Below, one piece after another: positions 32,969 to 43,940 of a stretch of 46,566 nucleotides of DNA (position 1 is the stretch's first letter; each line of letters begins with the position of its first letter). The stretch is taken from the NCBI GenBank assembly GCA_001600415.1, contig BCJX01000022.1, positions 1-46,566 of the forward strand. The letters run 5' to 3'. The position numbers and the translations under genes were made by a program. The DNA comes from Pascua guehoae (taxonomy: Eukaryota > Basidiomycota > Tremellomycetes > Trichosporonales > Trichosporonaceae). Under the pieces are notes generated by a model. The model saw only the letters and a program-made list of their open reading frames with translations, was not told the origin of the DNA and did no database searches.

Positions 32969-35264
32969 ATGACTGTACTCCGCCAAGAGAGGCACAGCCA
33001 CAGCGCACGGGCCCTCAATATCCTCCACCTCCCACTCACACTTGCGCTGGCATCCCTCACCAATATCGCTTCGGTTTTCGCTGTGCCACCAGACGCTCCA
33101 AACCTCATGTTCAACGTAACACTCTCCTCCATGTCCCCTCTGTGGGCCTACAGTTCTCGACGGTGGCACACAAACTTTTCCGATTCGGACGCTGCCGACG
33201 AGGGAACAGCGGGCAAAGGCCACTCAGTGACATGGACGACCCACACAGACCAGGGCCCCATACCCGAGACGCGAACCCTTGGTTTCTGTCTCCCGGGGAC
33301 GGCAGTGTATCTATTCGGCTCTGTTTCGGGAAAAAATCGATCAGACACGAAGGAGCTGCTGTGGTGGACTGGTGACGACCCATACAAGAATGTGGACGCG
33401 ACTGCTCCAGGAGAGACGGATGCGCTCGTGTTCAGCCAGGAGGACACATGGAGGTGGTTCTACGGCAACATCCGGGCACTCTCGCCAGCGGGGCTGTGGA
33501 CAGTTACTGGCGGTACTCTTACAACTGGAATGGTGACAGAAGCGTGAGTTGGACCCTCCTACGTATTCGGCGAGCCGCAGGACATGTAGACGACGGCATG
33601 ACGCGTTGGGGTTGCAGCCGAGTGCAGCCGCCACAGCTCGAGTCGCAACGTCCGTGTTCTGATCCCAGACCTGCCTTCACAGACGTCAACGCCGAAACGA
33701 TACCATTCGTGGTGGACGGTTCCCTCAACCGCCGCTTCATCTTCGAAAACACGTGGGAGGCTTCGTCAACACTCTCTGGTGTGGAGTATACAACAGCGCT
33801 CGGCACGAAGACCAAAGGAAGTGAGCTGCCCAGGGTCAGCATCAACGTACCAGACAACACATCGTTTCTGGTCGTGGATGGGGCTATGGGGCCCGAGTTT
33901 GACACCTTCGTGCCGACTCTGGTACCAGAGCCCCAAGAACCCTACCGTATGCCGAACACCATCCTCAAGTTGAACGCCAGTAATCCGTGGTACATGCCGG
34001 ACGCTGTGCTTTATATCCGTCCTCTCGACCCCGCAGTGCAATATACCCTCAACATTGCTCTTTCCCTTTCGGCCGGAGAAAACAAGACGGTTGGGTTGCA
34101 TAGTATCACGTTCTACTCGGCCCTCTGGTGCGTCCTCGTTCGCGGAACCCCGCGCTGTGGTTTTGCTCACGCAGGTCTTCCCCCTCTGGCGTCAATGCCC
34201 CGTGGCTGACAGGCAGGAATGGAACGAGAGGAGGGAACAGCCCGGGTATCCAGGACGGCCAAAAGCGCCAAGGGGTCTTTGGCAGTATTAACAGTGGTAC
34301 ACAAAGCAACAGCTCGGGAGGATCGAGTGTGGGTGGGAGTGGCATCGGCACCAACAGCGGCGAACCGGGCGGTCCCAAGAACAAGTCGAACATCGGAGCA
34401 ATTGTGGGCGGCGTCGTAGGCGGTGTCGGTGTTCTCATCGTAGCCGCAGTGGCATTGTTCTTCTGGCGGCGCAAGAAACGCTCTACAAGGAGCACGAGTC
34501 TCAATGGGTCGGAAGTCAAGTAGGTTCACCTTCTCTTCGTGCATCACCCAGCATTCCCACAATATTCCATTTATCATCATCCTTCCTTCCTTCTCAGGGT
34601 GTCTCTGACTTTTTCTTTTTCTTTTCACCACCACTTCTCCCCAGTGATTTCGCTTGCTGTCTTTGATTTGAAAGGCTGACTCGAGTGGCAAATTCGAGAT
34701 CGACAGCAGCGCTCCCGAGCCGCAGCCCTTCACAAGCCAGTCCGACCGCATGTCCACCACTGGGGATGCGAGCGCGCTGAACAGTGACGCAGAGGCATCA
34801 ACTGCGTCGCCGAAGCAGGCGCTTGCACGAGCCCAGGCTGAGGCGCTGGTCAGTCCACTGATGTAAGTTTTGCGGTGAGGGGAGTGCGCGAGTGCGCAGA
34901 TGCCACGAGTTGTGGTGTGATGATGTGCAGGAGGAGGCGCCTTGGCCTTCCCATGAACAGGAATGCCGAGCTTGACCAACATGTCCCAACCACGTAACAA
35001 GTACACACTCTAATCGCCAGGCAACGAAGCCACGCCACTGAGCTGCCCCTTGTCAATGTCACGCCGCCCTCTGCAGCCGCCACCACAACAGCAGGCACGG
35101 CGGCCGCCCCTTCAGTATCGCACCATTGGCCGAGCACCTCCCGACCGCTCCCTGCACCGCCAGTGCCGATGCGCTCGCGGACGATACGTGCCGTCGATGG
35201 CGGCGCGGTTGAGAACGTTGAGATCGTTCCGCCCCTGTATGACCCGACGTGGCGGGGAGCGTAA
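32969..35264 (+). CDS. Single-pass membrane protein with serine/glycine-rich stalk and PPxY tail
   Basis: Five introns give about 620 residues starting MTVLRQERHSHSARALNILH. An N-terminal hydrophobic stretch (LPLTLALASLTNIASVFA) is a probable signal peptide. The ectodomain has N-glycosylation sequons such as NVT, NFS and NRS, and aromatic words (SPLWAYSSRRWHTNF, PFVVDGSLNRRFIFENTWEA). A Gly/Ser-rich stalk leads to one membrane helix AIVGGVVGGVGVLIVAAVAL followed by WRRKK as stop-transfer. The cytoplasmic tail (exons from about 34674) is Ser/Pro/Ala-rich and ends VEIVPPLYDPTWRGA, which contains a PPxY motif that could bind WW domains of Rsp5/NEDD4-type ubiquitin ligases. Known basidiomycete proteins share this layout, but none has a firm function that I can cite. 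The donor of the long intron at about 34515 is uncertain. Confidence 0.75.
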
Positions 35265-36344
35265 GGCTGAATGTTATGTTTTAATTTTCAATCTTATTTT
35301 CATTCTTCTTTCGTTTTGCGTAATGTAGCGATTTCGGTCCACAATGGTAATGTTGACGGTTCTCTATCTATTCTGATTCCCCTGATCTTGCAGAGCTGTT
35401 ATTGCCCACTCTTGATGTGGCCAGGTGTGAAGACGCTGTTACAACCCTTAAACACGAAATCGAGTGTGCCCAGATCAGCTCCTATACACCCTTTCCGGTA
35501 GTGCCCTGGTACAGTGGAAGTCCCTTGTGTAGGAAGAAGGCCTGGGGCAATGTGTCTTCCACTATACCTCTCGTACGCACCCCAACACTGCTCTGGGATA
35601 TTCATGGACCAAGGGGAGTTGCTCGCCAGAGGAATCTCCGACCTCAAAACAAGACGGGGTAACATCCGGTTCACTGTGTTCGGGCTAAGCTGCCAAGCTA
35701 GAGCAAATGGAAGTCATGAGCTGCAGCCACTCGCTTAAGCGACGCAGCGGGGATCTTGGTGTCTAGGAGCATGATACCCTGTCTCGACACAATTGTGCTG
35801 TTGAAACAATACTGTCGTTTACGCATCAGCGGTGCAGAAATAGGGGTGGAACCGAATTCCAGTGCTAGAACTGGACGCCCCACTCCCATCATCAAACTTG
35901 CACATCCGGCGTGTTCGTCAAAACTTCCGGCACGTCTTGTCTCTCTTCATCTCCCTTGATGACTGTGTGTTCTATACAATTCTCCCACTCAAAGCGGCGG
36001 AGCAGTCCACAAATGCCATAGGTATGTTGCCCCCATCACCGTAACGTCAGCAAACAGCCTGGTTCTTCTGGTCGTCAGTGAACCGATTGTGACCAAGTCA
36101 GTCTCGGCCGAATTTATTGACGCTAGATTAGCGAGGACGGGTATCGGTAACGGAATACCTACGCCCGACTGCCGAAAGTCACATGGTCATATCAATATCC
36201 CATCAACGATATGACATCATAGCATCATAGCGTCACCAACATATTAAGCGAAGCATCTAGACTGCTTCAGTGTGTTTGGTAACATGAAGCGAGTACTAAA
36301 GCTGTCGCTTCCCCTGCAACTGTTCACAAAGCAGCCCATCCACC
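35265..36344. other. Intergenic region
   Basis: About 1.08 kb without a supported gene. The 3' half, near the next start codon, is AT-richer and likely contains the promoter of the hydrolase gene. Confidence 0.5.
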
Positions 36345-37444
36345 ATGCCGTCTTTCAAGACGGTCATTTTCGCAAAGCATGATGGTGTCGACATTGCGCT
36401 CGACTACTTGCTCCCCGCTTCGGCCTCGCCGAGCGCCAAGGTGCCCATCCTGTTGTGGTTCCACGGCGGTGGCTTGTTGCAGGGCACTCGGACTTGTACG
36501 TGGCCATCGAGCAACTTGACGCCCATGCATGTGTTGACATGCAGGTGCATGGCCCCACCTAGTGAGCGCCGTGGAGAAACACAATCTCTGCCTCGTCACG
36601 GCCGATTACCGCCTGGCTCCACAGACGCGCATGCCTGGCATCTTGGCGGACATCAAGGCCGTCATGGACTATCTCCGGGCACCAGAGTTCCTCTCCGAGA
36701 CTGGTGGTGCTGTTAACCAGGACAAGATTATCGTTTCCGGGGGATCGGCAGGCGGATGGCTCGCCCTTCTCCTCTCCAGCGGTATAGGGTTCGAGGCGTG
36801 TGGGTTGTCGCCTCCCGCTCCGCCACTGGCATGCGCGCCGTTCTATCCGATTACCGACATTGAAGCGCCGTTTTTCACCGTAAAGCAGCATCGTACGTGC
36901 TGAGTCATCATTCGCATACTAACGAGCCAGCTGTGCCGTACGTGGGCGAAATGATCCCCGAGTCGGCAGTGGCGCCCTATCTTGACCCGAATGCACCCCC
37001 GACTAGTGGGTCGCCTCTGGTTGGGCCCAGGTCGAGAATGTATGGCTATATGGTGCGTATGCCAGCTGGCACGAATAAAAGCTGATCTATCTAGCTTCAA
37101 GAGGCACTTGAGCAACAGTTGCTGTTCGAAGGTACTGGTATTTCTCCCAGTATCAGCACCATTGCACCAGCAATCGCTTCAGGCAAGTTTACCCTGCCAC
37201 CGACATATATTATCCACGGAACGTGAGTGCTATATGTGGGACTGGTCCCAGTTGACTCGAAAGTATCGACGACAAGGTCCCAATCAGCCAGTCTGAGGAT
37301 GTGGTAAAGGCCTGCAAAGTGCGCGGCATAGACGTCACGTTTGAGGTTCTCGAAGGGATCGACCATACCTTTGACCAGGACAGCAAGTACACGATGGACG
37401 ACATGTACGCATGGATTGCAAACGTCGTGCAATCGTCTTCGTGA
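36345..37444 (+). CDS. Alpha/beta-hydrolase fold carboxylesterase-like enzyme
   Basis: Four introns; about 309 residues starting MPSFKTVIFAKHDGVDIALD. The oxyanion motif HGGG lies in LLWFHGGGLLQGT. After intron 1 the protein reads HNLCLVTADYRLAPQTRMPG (typical DYRLAP), and the nucleophile elbow is GGSAGG. A probable catalytic Asp is in GTIDDKVPISQSEDV and the His in EGIDHTFDQDSKYT. The order HGGG, DYRLAP, GxSxG, D, H fits hormone-sensitive-lipase/BD-FAE-type esterases. No signal peptide is seen, so it is probably cytosolic; the ester substrate is unknown. Introns end with CTAAC/CTGAT-like branches, such as CATACTAACGAGCCAG. There is no obvious partner gene nearby. Confidence 0.88.
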
Positions 37445-37847
37445 CCCCCCTTCAGAAAGGATCTATTACAAAGTTAGAGAAACAACAAATATCGCAGTGT
37501 TAGGGGTGTGACGTGAAGTCTGTAGAAGATGGAGTGATACAATGGACATTGTGAAGGGCGGAAAGCGTGTGATGGAGCGTCGGCTCCACATCCGTGCTCT
37601 CGCTCGTGCTGATAACGGCTCCGTAATCATTCTCTCCTAGCAATGAGCAACTGGCCCCCAGCGACAGCTGGGAGCGACATATGCACTATGTACCATGTAC
37701 CAACCACGATTGTCCAGGCATGGCATTAACCATCAGACACCACTGTGGCACACTCAACCCTTGCTTCTTCAAAGGAGTAACACCAAACTCGCCATAACGA
37801 TCTTGACCATCTCACGTAGGGGCTGTAATACGTCTTCTGCACGAACA
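37445..37847. other. Intergenic region before tRNA-Gly
   Basis: About 400 bp containing the 3' end of the hydrolase gene and the flank of the tRNA gene. I see no other feature. Confidence 0.5.
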
Positions 37848-37928
37848 ACACCTATCGTCTAGTGGTAAGGATGCCACTCTTCCATCGCGTGAAAAGTGGT
37901 GACAGGGGTTCAAACCTCCTTAGGTGTA
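37848..37928 (+). tRNA. tRNA-Gly (anticodon UCC) with a 9-nt intron
   Basis: The acceptor stem ACACCTA pairs with TAGGTGT. The D-arm is GTCT/GGAT with loop AGTGGTAA. The anticodon stem CCACT/AGTGG closes, after removal of a 9-nt intron (TCGCGTGAA, between positions 37 and 38), a loop CTTCCAA with anticodon TCC. The T-arm AGGGG-TTCAAAC-CTCCT is intact. Discriminator base A is at 37928. A six-T run (37935-37940) provides the RNA polymerase III stop. It decodes GGA. Confidence 0.93.
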
Positions 37929-37934
37929 TCTTCC

Positions 37935-37940
37935 TTTTTT
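37935..37940 (+). terminator. RNA polymerase III terminator of tRNA-Gly
   Basis: TTTTTT starting seven bases after the tRNA end. Confidence 0.8.
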
Positions 37941-38233
37941 CCGTTGGCTGTTCTCTTTTCCCAAGGTGCTGGGGTGGAGTTGGGATGTGGTGGGTTGCTG
38001 TTTATCAGGGGTCTCCTTCAAGGCCGCAGAACAGCCACATAGTCAAAAGGCACTATTTCCTTTCCTAGACGACCTGTCGCTTGTGGACAAACCAAACACA
38101 ATGTGCATAGTCGCAGCAACAAGGCGCGCCACCGTTCATCAGAGTGAAGTACACAACTCAAGTCGTTCCACAACAAGAGATCCAGTCTCAAATTAACCAG
38201 TTCCATCCTCTGCTTCTGCGTGGCATAGTCCGT

Positions 38234-40074
38234 CTAGCATGCGTAGCGGAACGTGGGGTTCTCCCTGGCATATCAGCAGGGTCCTTTGCCTTGGGCTTAC
38301 CTGTCGGTGAGGTCGTGCGCATTCTCCGGCAGAGGCGCGTTAATCTTATCACGCCTGGCATTCTCCCGCTTGTAGTAGAAGAAGAGAACGCCGAGCAGGA
38401 TGGTGCTGCCGCAATTGCACGCAATGATTGTGATGAGAGCGGGAGCAAAGCGCGGGGCGTGCTTGTTGCGGAATGTCTGGGGTCCAATTAGGTTGCCGAC
38501 ACAGACTATTGTCAGCGGTGTGGTACTCGAAAGAAGGCATCCCAGGTCGTCATGGTACGTACAGGCAATGAGGAAAACGGCCTGGACTACAGTCTTCTTT
38601 GTGCGCCCCGCAATGTTGGATGTGATGAGCGACATGGTGGCAAACATGCAGACGGCAAAGCTGAGCGTCCTGGGGGACCGTTAGTACTGTCATAGTTGGA
38701 AAAAGGACGCACAAGTAGAAGCCAGCGAGGCGGGCGGCCTTCTGTGCCATGGGGAGTTTGAGCACCAGGACTGCGCCGACTGTGGAGACGATGGTCGGCA
38801 CGATGGAGACTAGAGTGCGGCACTTGACCTTGTCGCCGATCCACAGTGAAAGGATGACGGCAATGGCAACCCAACAGTTGACCATGGAGAGGAGGATGGC
38901 CTCGTCGGGCATAAACCCAAGACCGGTGACAAGGATGCCGTAGAAGCTGGGATCAGTAAGGCACAGCTGTCGGGATTATGTGGGTGAGTAAGGTGCTCAC
39001 CTCGTGATGCCTCCCGCAGGGATACTACTCAGGAGGGTGATGCTGCCAAAGATCCATACCTGGTGTGTTAGAGATGCGATACCAGGGGAGCCAAGCCAGA
39101 TACCGCGGACATGGACATACCTGAGGGTCGACGGCAGCCTCGCGAACATGGTACCACTGCCAGGTCTTCTCTGCGAGGTCCTGCTGGTTTTCGAGTGTCC
39201 GAAGGCGGGCAATCTCCTTGTCGTCCTCGTTGAAAAAGTAGGCTGTGGAAGGACTGTCGGGGATGAAGAAGAAGAAGAGGACGCCCAAGAGGACAGTGGC
39301 ACTACCGAGGAAGAGGAAGAGGGCGCGCCAGCTCGAAATCGCCAGCGTCTTCGCCATTTGGCCCTTGTACAGCCCGTACGCAACGCCGGCACCGAGGATG
39401 CCACCCCAGGTGTTGAACGACGACCAGATGCCTGTACGTGTGCCTTGCTCGCGCACGCGGTAGTATTGTGCCGTAAAGATCATGAGGGCCGGGGCGAGCG
39501 AGCTCTCGAAGAAGCCAAGTAGGCTGGCATCAGCGGACGCCCTGATGCTTTGGGCCACTCACAAGCGCACGGCCATCAGGCTCTTAAAGTCGTTGCACGC
39601 TGCGGTAACGCAGACGACGGCGCCCCAGAGGAAAATGTTGATACCAGTGAACTTGCCCAGTGGGAGGCGCTGCTGGAGGAAACACATGGGGTACGAGCCG
39701 ACGAGGTATCCGAGGTCTGTGAAGAAGGATTAGCCTATATCCTTGGGATGCATAAAGTGGACAGTGGACTCACAAAAGATACTCGAGAGCCACGAGTACT
39801 GGGCCGTGTTGACTTTGGTTTCGTACATGATCCCCATGACACTCGTGTACGTGAGCGCCGTCTTGTCGAGAAACTGGAGCGCATAGATGGCACAGAAGAT
39901 GGGCAGGAGGCGGAAGTCAATCTTGCGCAAGACACGCTTGTCGTCTTCGGGTGAGATGGTTGGAGTCGCCGGGTTGTTGTTGTACTCGAGCTGCTCAAAG
40001 GAGACCGATCCCTTCTCTGGGTCGCTTGCGCCTTCGGTCGACCGTCTTGTGAGGTCGTTGCGGTCTGTGGACAT
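38234..40074 (-). CDS. MFS anion transporter of the Dal5/allantoate-permease type
   Basis: About 500 residues from several exons. I take MSTDRNDLTRRS (ATG at 40074) as start, since the upstream frame begins only with GTG. The acidic, Ser/Thr-rich N-terminus is followed by DKRVLRKIDFRLLPIFCAIY and ALQFLDKTALTYTSVMGI, classic for the anion:cation symporter group. Next come YLGYLVGSYPMCFLQQRLPL (CFLQQRLPLGKF), LGFFESSLAPALMIFTAQYY and TGIWSSFNTWGGILGAGVAY. A final intron adds the last exon, so the end reads NAHDLTDRENPTFRYAC, the family's DLTDxEN-FRY tail. Members import allantoate, nicotinate, biotin, pantothenate or similar carboxylates at the plasma membrane. The substrate here is unassigned. 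Confidence 0.9.
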
Positions 40075-41061
40075 GATGGCTCGCAGTGTTCGCCCTGGCG
40101 TTACGGTGGGGTGTGCAAGTGGAGGGGAATGAATATGGAGGGGCGAGAACACGCCTCAAGCATTGTTGAGGGGCAAGACATTATCTATGTCCCAACGCCA
40201 CACTCACCTCCACGCCCGTGTACCGGTAATCACGGCTTGATGCAAGTAATGTGCCTTGTATGTGGCGTTGTCTTGGCCAGCGTGTGAGCGGGTCATGAGT
40301 AGTGGTTATAGCACGCGCCCAGATTCCGTTAGTGGCATTATCGGTCTATTGGCGTACGTCACATGATCGATGGTCACTTGAAATCGCCCCGCCCAGACTT
40401 GCTGCAACCCGTGCCCGAAGAGCAGCACACTGTAGGGGGCAACATTTAGCGCATTGCCAAGCATGCTCGCCGAGCCGCTTGTCTTGCCGTGGATTGCGCT
40501 AGTTGCACGGTGGTCTGCGGTAGACAGAGAGCAAGCTGGTTCCAGCTGGCATGTGATGCCGAAATCACCATCCGGTTACTGGTCACCCAAGAAGGGGTGG
40601 CGCCAAGAACACGCCGAGGCGCTACTGCAACGGCTAGATGTTTGTTCCAGCAAGGGTGAAGTATTACAGACCCTGGTTGCCCCGCATGGGTCATCCACAC
40701 ATGTGACCGTCACCTTATTCAGGTGCAATGGCGGTGCCCCACGGGCTCTCCACGACGCCTGGACCCATCCGACTATCTCGGCGACCTTGCTCTGCTGAAA
40801 TGAGCCGTCAAACAATCCGAAGACCGGTATTAGCATGTGCCACGTTCTCCATGAGATGCTGGGGCCGAGACACGTGTGGGCTGCTGACCTGACCATTCTT
40901 GCATGCTGGTGGCATGAGCGCTGCACGCGTGCGATCAGTGACCCGGAACACGGGATCATCAAGGACCGGCACACAGGCGCCGAGAAAGGCAAGGCACAAT
41001 ACCATGGCCGAGGAATGTCATTCAGGTCGCGTCATTGCGACCTTGCACCACCGTCAACTAC
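40075..41061. other. Intergenic region with one weak ORF
   Basis: About 990 bp. A plus-strand frame (ATG 40463 to stop 40798, 111 residues) has no introns, motif or clear codon preference. I treat it as unlikely to be real and list the interval mainly as the promoter of the Dal5-like gene. Confidence 0.5.
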
Positions 41062-43165
41062 CTACACATCGGTGGTCGCAGCTGCGTCGAGCACCTCCTT
41101 GACCACATCCCAGTCGTCGTCTCCCGTGCGCCAATTGCTCACTGCGAGCCTAACGGCCTTGCGCCCCGCCCAGGCAGTCGGTGTGACGTACATCTTCCGC
41201 GTGTCATTGATCGCCGTCGCCAACAGTTCACCAGCGCGCGGGTCCGATTCCGGGAAGCGCGAGTCCGGGCTACCTGCAAAGAGGACAATGTTCAGAGGGA
41301 CGATGGGCTCCCCGTCCGAGGTGCGGTTGAGAAGCTCGTAGTGCGGTGAGGCGTCGATGTAGGCTGCGACGCGCTGGGCGAACTGGAGGTTTCGGCGGAC
41401 GAGGTCTGGTGGATGTGTCAGTAGGCGTGTGCGTTTGCGGCGTTGAGATTAACCATCATGCTTGCTCCCAAGCCATGCCCTGTGTAAGGGCTTGCAGTGC
41501 CTTTTGTCCATACTCGTGGCAAAGCGGCCGCCAAACACGACTCACCAGCATAGCCGTCCCTTCCAAGGCTCAACAAGCTGGCGAGCAGCGGGAGCGCACG
41601 GAACCGTCGGCTGTTCTCGATGCCACTGTACAATGGAGACGGGAGGGGCGGCTGATCCGACTTGGACGAAGCAGAGAGATATGCTGGGGCGGCGGATGCT
41701 TCAGGTGCAAACACTGCCGGGAGAGCAGACACGTGGCGCGTGTAGAAGAGGCCACAGTCGTAGGGCACGTTGAGCCACTTGTGGCCTACTGTCAGCGACT
41801 GTCCGATGGGGTACTTTATGATGTATCCAGGGGGGGGGGGAAACAACATTCCCAAGTGCTCAGCTAAGACATGCAGAGCCGAAAGAGAACCGCCTGACAG
41901 CACACTCTACCCAACTTACCATCGAGAGTCAACGAATCCGCCTGCGCCATGGCGTTCGACAGCGGGGCATACTCTGGGAGCACAGCAGCAATACCACCAA
42001 AGGCTGACGTCAGCACCGCATCGCTATCGGAACAGTAGGGACGAGATACGTACCGGCGTCGATATGAAGCCACGCGCCATACTTCTTACACAGGGCCGCG
42101 ACGTCTTTCATCCCTTGCTCACTCGCCCCCGTGTTCACCTCGCCAATCTGGCCCGAGACAATCACCCCACGCCCCGCTTGGGTTTCCTCCTCGAGCGCGG
42201 CCGCGAGCGCGTCGAGGTCGAGGCTGATCCCGTCGGGGCTCGCGACTTGGCGCAGGCAGTCGCGCCCGAGACCAACGAGGCTCGCAGCCTTGAGGATCGA
42301 AAAGTGGGGGTGGACCGCCAAGATGGTGATGTCTCGCCATGGGCGGCGGCGGCCCTCGGTCTCAGTGATGGGCTTAGCCGCGCCGGGGCCGGTGGTGAGC
42401 CAGTCGCGTGCGCAGGCTGTCATCAGGTCAGTTCCAGTCCAAACACAGTACCGTCTGCCCTAGCCGAGCTCCTCAGACGTCCTCTATGCTCAAGACCAAG
42501 ACTAAGCTCAGCTGAGCCAAGTTTCAACCTGGGCAGCATAAAAGCCAGCGAACAACAACCCATCCAGCAATAAGCGGCCAGCTTTTGCCCAACTACACTC
42601 CGTACCAGTTTCACCCATCAGCATCCGGCCGGAGTGCTATCCTAGTTGTCCTTGCAGCTGGTAACCATCCCAGCCAACCCGAGCCCAATCACTCACCCAT
42701 GCCAAGGACATTACTCGACGTGGCGCCCGTCGTCATCGTACGGCCCGGAAACGTCCCCGGGTCCACATTCACGAGCTCGAGCACGAGCTTGAGCACATGC
42801 TGCTCCACCGCCACCGACGCGGACACGTCCGGCAACGACACCTGGACATTCTCATCATAGCTGCCGACGAGGAGGTCGGCAATCTGTGCCGCCGGCGTGA
42901 CGCCGCCCGTCACGAATCCAAAGTATCGCGGCCCCGCCTGGGCCTGGAGCACACCCGGGAGCAGCGTGCTAGTGAGGTACTCGACGGCCGGCGCTGTCCC
43001 CAGCCCCGCACCGGGCAAAGACGGGAGGGAGGCGACGGCCGCGGAAATGGCCGCTGGTGACGGCGTGATCGGGAGCGAGGGCAGGGCGGCGTCGCGCGCG
43101 AGCACGTGGTCGAGGGCGCGCTGGAAGGTGGTGGCGAAGGGCTCGTCGGGCGTCATGGGGGGCAT
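41062..43165 (-). CDS. PLP-dependent group II decarboxylase (aromatic/amino-acid decarboxylase-like)
   Basis: About 500 residues after removal of five or six introns, including one near 280 nt (about 42421-42700) and others of 140 nt or so. The N-terminus MPPMTPDEPFATTFQRALDH leads to PRYFGFVTGGVTPAAQIADL and TTGATSSNVLGM, the substrate-loop and PLP-phosphate region. Next come HPHFSILKAASLVGLGRDCL and WLHIDAAFGGIAAVLPEY (Asp that holds the PLP nitrogen, visible only after splicing). GHKWLNVPYDCGLFYTRH carries the PLP-binding Lys. The C-terminal part is LVRRNLQFAQRVAAYIDASP and MYVTPTAWAGRKAVRLAVSN. Family members decarboxylate aromatic amino acids, glutamate or diaminobutyrate; the substrate is not evident. 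Probably cytosolic. Confidence 0.87.
41830..41840. repeat. Poly-G run in an intron of the decarboxylase gene
   Basis: Eleven consecutive G residues on the plus strand (C on the coding strand), inside the intron that precedes the PLP-lysine exon. It may serve as an unusual polypyrimidine tract. Confidence 0.8.
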
Positions 43166-43491
43166 GGTGCACGGTAAAGAGAGTGGGTGATTGTCACACT
43201 TCGGGATGGATGTTGTTGGGGGTTGGGGGCCGTCTCGATTGCGATGAGACTCGAAACGAGGTGTTGGGCAGTGACGCGATACGGGGCCCCGGGTTGTAAC
43301 GCGTGTCGGGTATCAGCGGTTCAAGCCGGTCTAGCGACCTGTGGCGTCGGCTTCTGCTACGGAAACGACATTGTTGAGGTCGTCCCCATGCTCGTCGTCA
43401 GCATGGTATACCTGCTGGCGTAGTCAAAGGATCATACAACGTACATGGAGGGCTGGTTAGCGTTTCGACTACACGTTCGACATCACGTGAA
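43166..43491. promoter_or_regulatory. Intergenic promoter region of the decarboxylase
   Basis: About 325 bp upstream of the minus-strand decarboxylase start. I see no defined element. Confidence 0.35.
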
Positions 43492-43834
43492 ATGTGGGAC
43501 CTTGTGAGACGTCTCAAGCGACGAATCAACCAGCAACTACTTGCTTGGGCGGCCGTCGGCGCCGGTTATGCGATTTATGACAATCTGCCTCAACACGAGC
43601 GCAAAGCAGCCGAGCTGCTCTTCCATGAATATCATACCCGGCGCGGCGGCCCGCCTTGGCCGCCTCTCCACGTTTGCCCACTCCCAAGCAACCATGGGTC
43701 CTCGCTCTCCCCGCTCGGCCATCGGCCAGGCCGCCCCCAACCTCCTCCACTCTTCCACGCTCCAGGTGCAACGATCGTCCCAACCTTCCCAAGGCCGCTA
43801 ACGTGGCGCACGCTCGCAGTGAACTTTTTCCCCT
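43492..43834 (+). CDS. Candidate small gene(s), weak support
   Basis: An ATG at 43492 opens a frame reading LLAWAAVGAGYAIYDNLPQH. A second ATG at 43626 opens MNIIPGAAARLGRLSTFAHS, which resembles a mitochondrial presequence. A possible intron GTGCAACG ... GCTAAC ... CTCGCAG (43767 to about 43820) has a good branch point and acceptor. The two frames overlap and only one can be real. I cannot assign a function, and the tRNA-Arg starts only about a dozen bases downstream. Confidence 0.25.
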
Positions 43835-43846
43835 TGTTTTCAACAA

Positions 43847-43936
43847 GGTCGCGTGGCCAAATGGTACGGCGTCTGACTACGATTACGTAACAAGTTTGTA
43901 ATCAGGAGATCGCGGGTTCGATCCCCGTCGTGACCT
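43847..43936 (+). tRNA. tRNA-Arg (anticodon ACG) with an 18-nt intron
   Basis: The acceptor stem GGTCGCG pairs with CGTGACC. The D-arm GCC/GGC encloses AAATGGTAC. The anticodon stem TCTGA/TCAGG closes loop CTACGAA once the intron TTACGTAACAAGTTTGTA is removed. The T-arm CGGG(TTCGATC)CCCG is intact. Anticodon ACG (with A34 presumably modified to inosine) reads CGT-type codons. A five-T stretch (43936-43940) terminates transcription. Confidence 0.93.
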
Positions 43937-43940
43937 TTTT
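43936..43940 (+). terminator. RNA polymerase III terminator of tRNA-Arg
   Basis: TTTTT directly after the 3' acceptor strand. Confidence 0.75.

Noticed and set aside
34167..35006. 279-residue open frame on the minus strand
   Set aside because: Overlaps the stalk, membrane helix and tail exons of the membrane protein in antisense, with no motif of its own.
40463..40798. 111-residue plus-strand ORF as a gene
   Set aside because: No motif, no intron or promoter support; length within chance expectation for this base composition.
43315..43345. GGTTCAAGCC resembling a tRNA T-arm (B box)
   Set aside because: No matching acceptor stem or anticodon arm could be folded around it.
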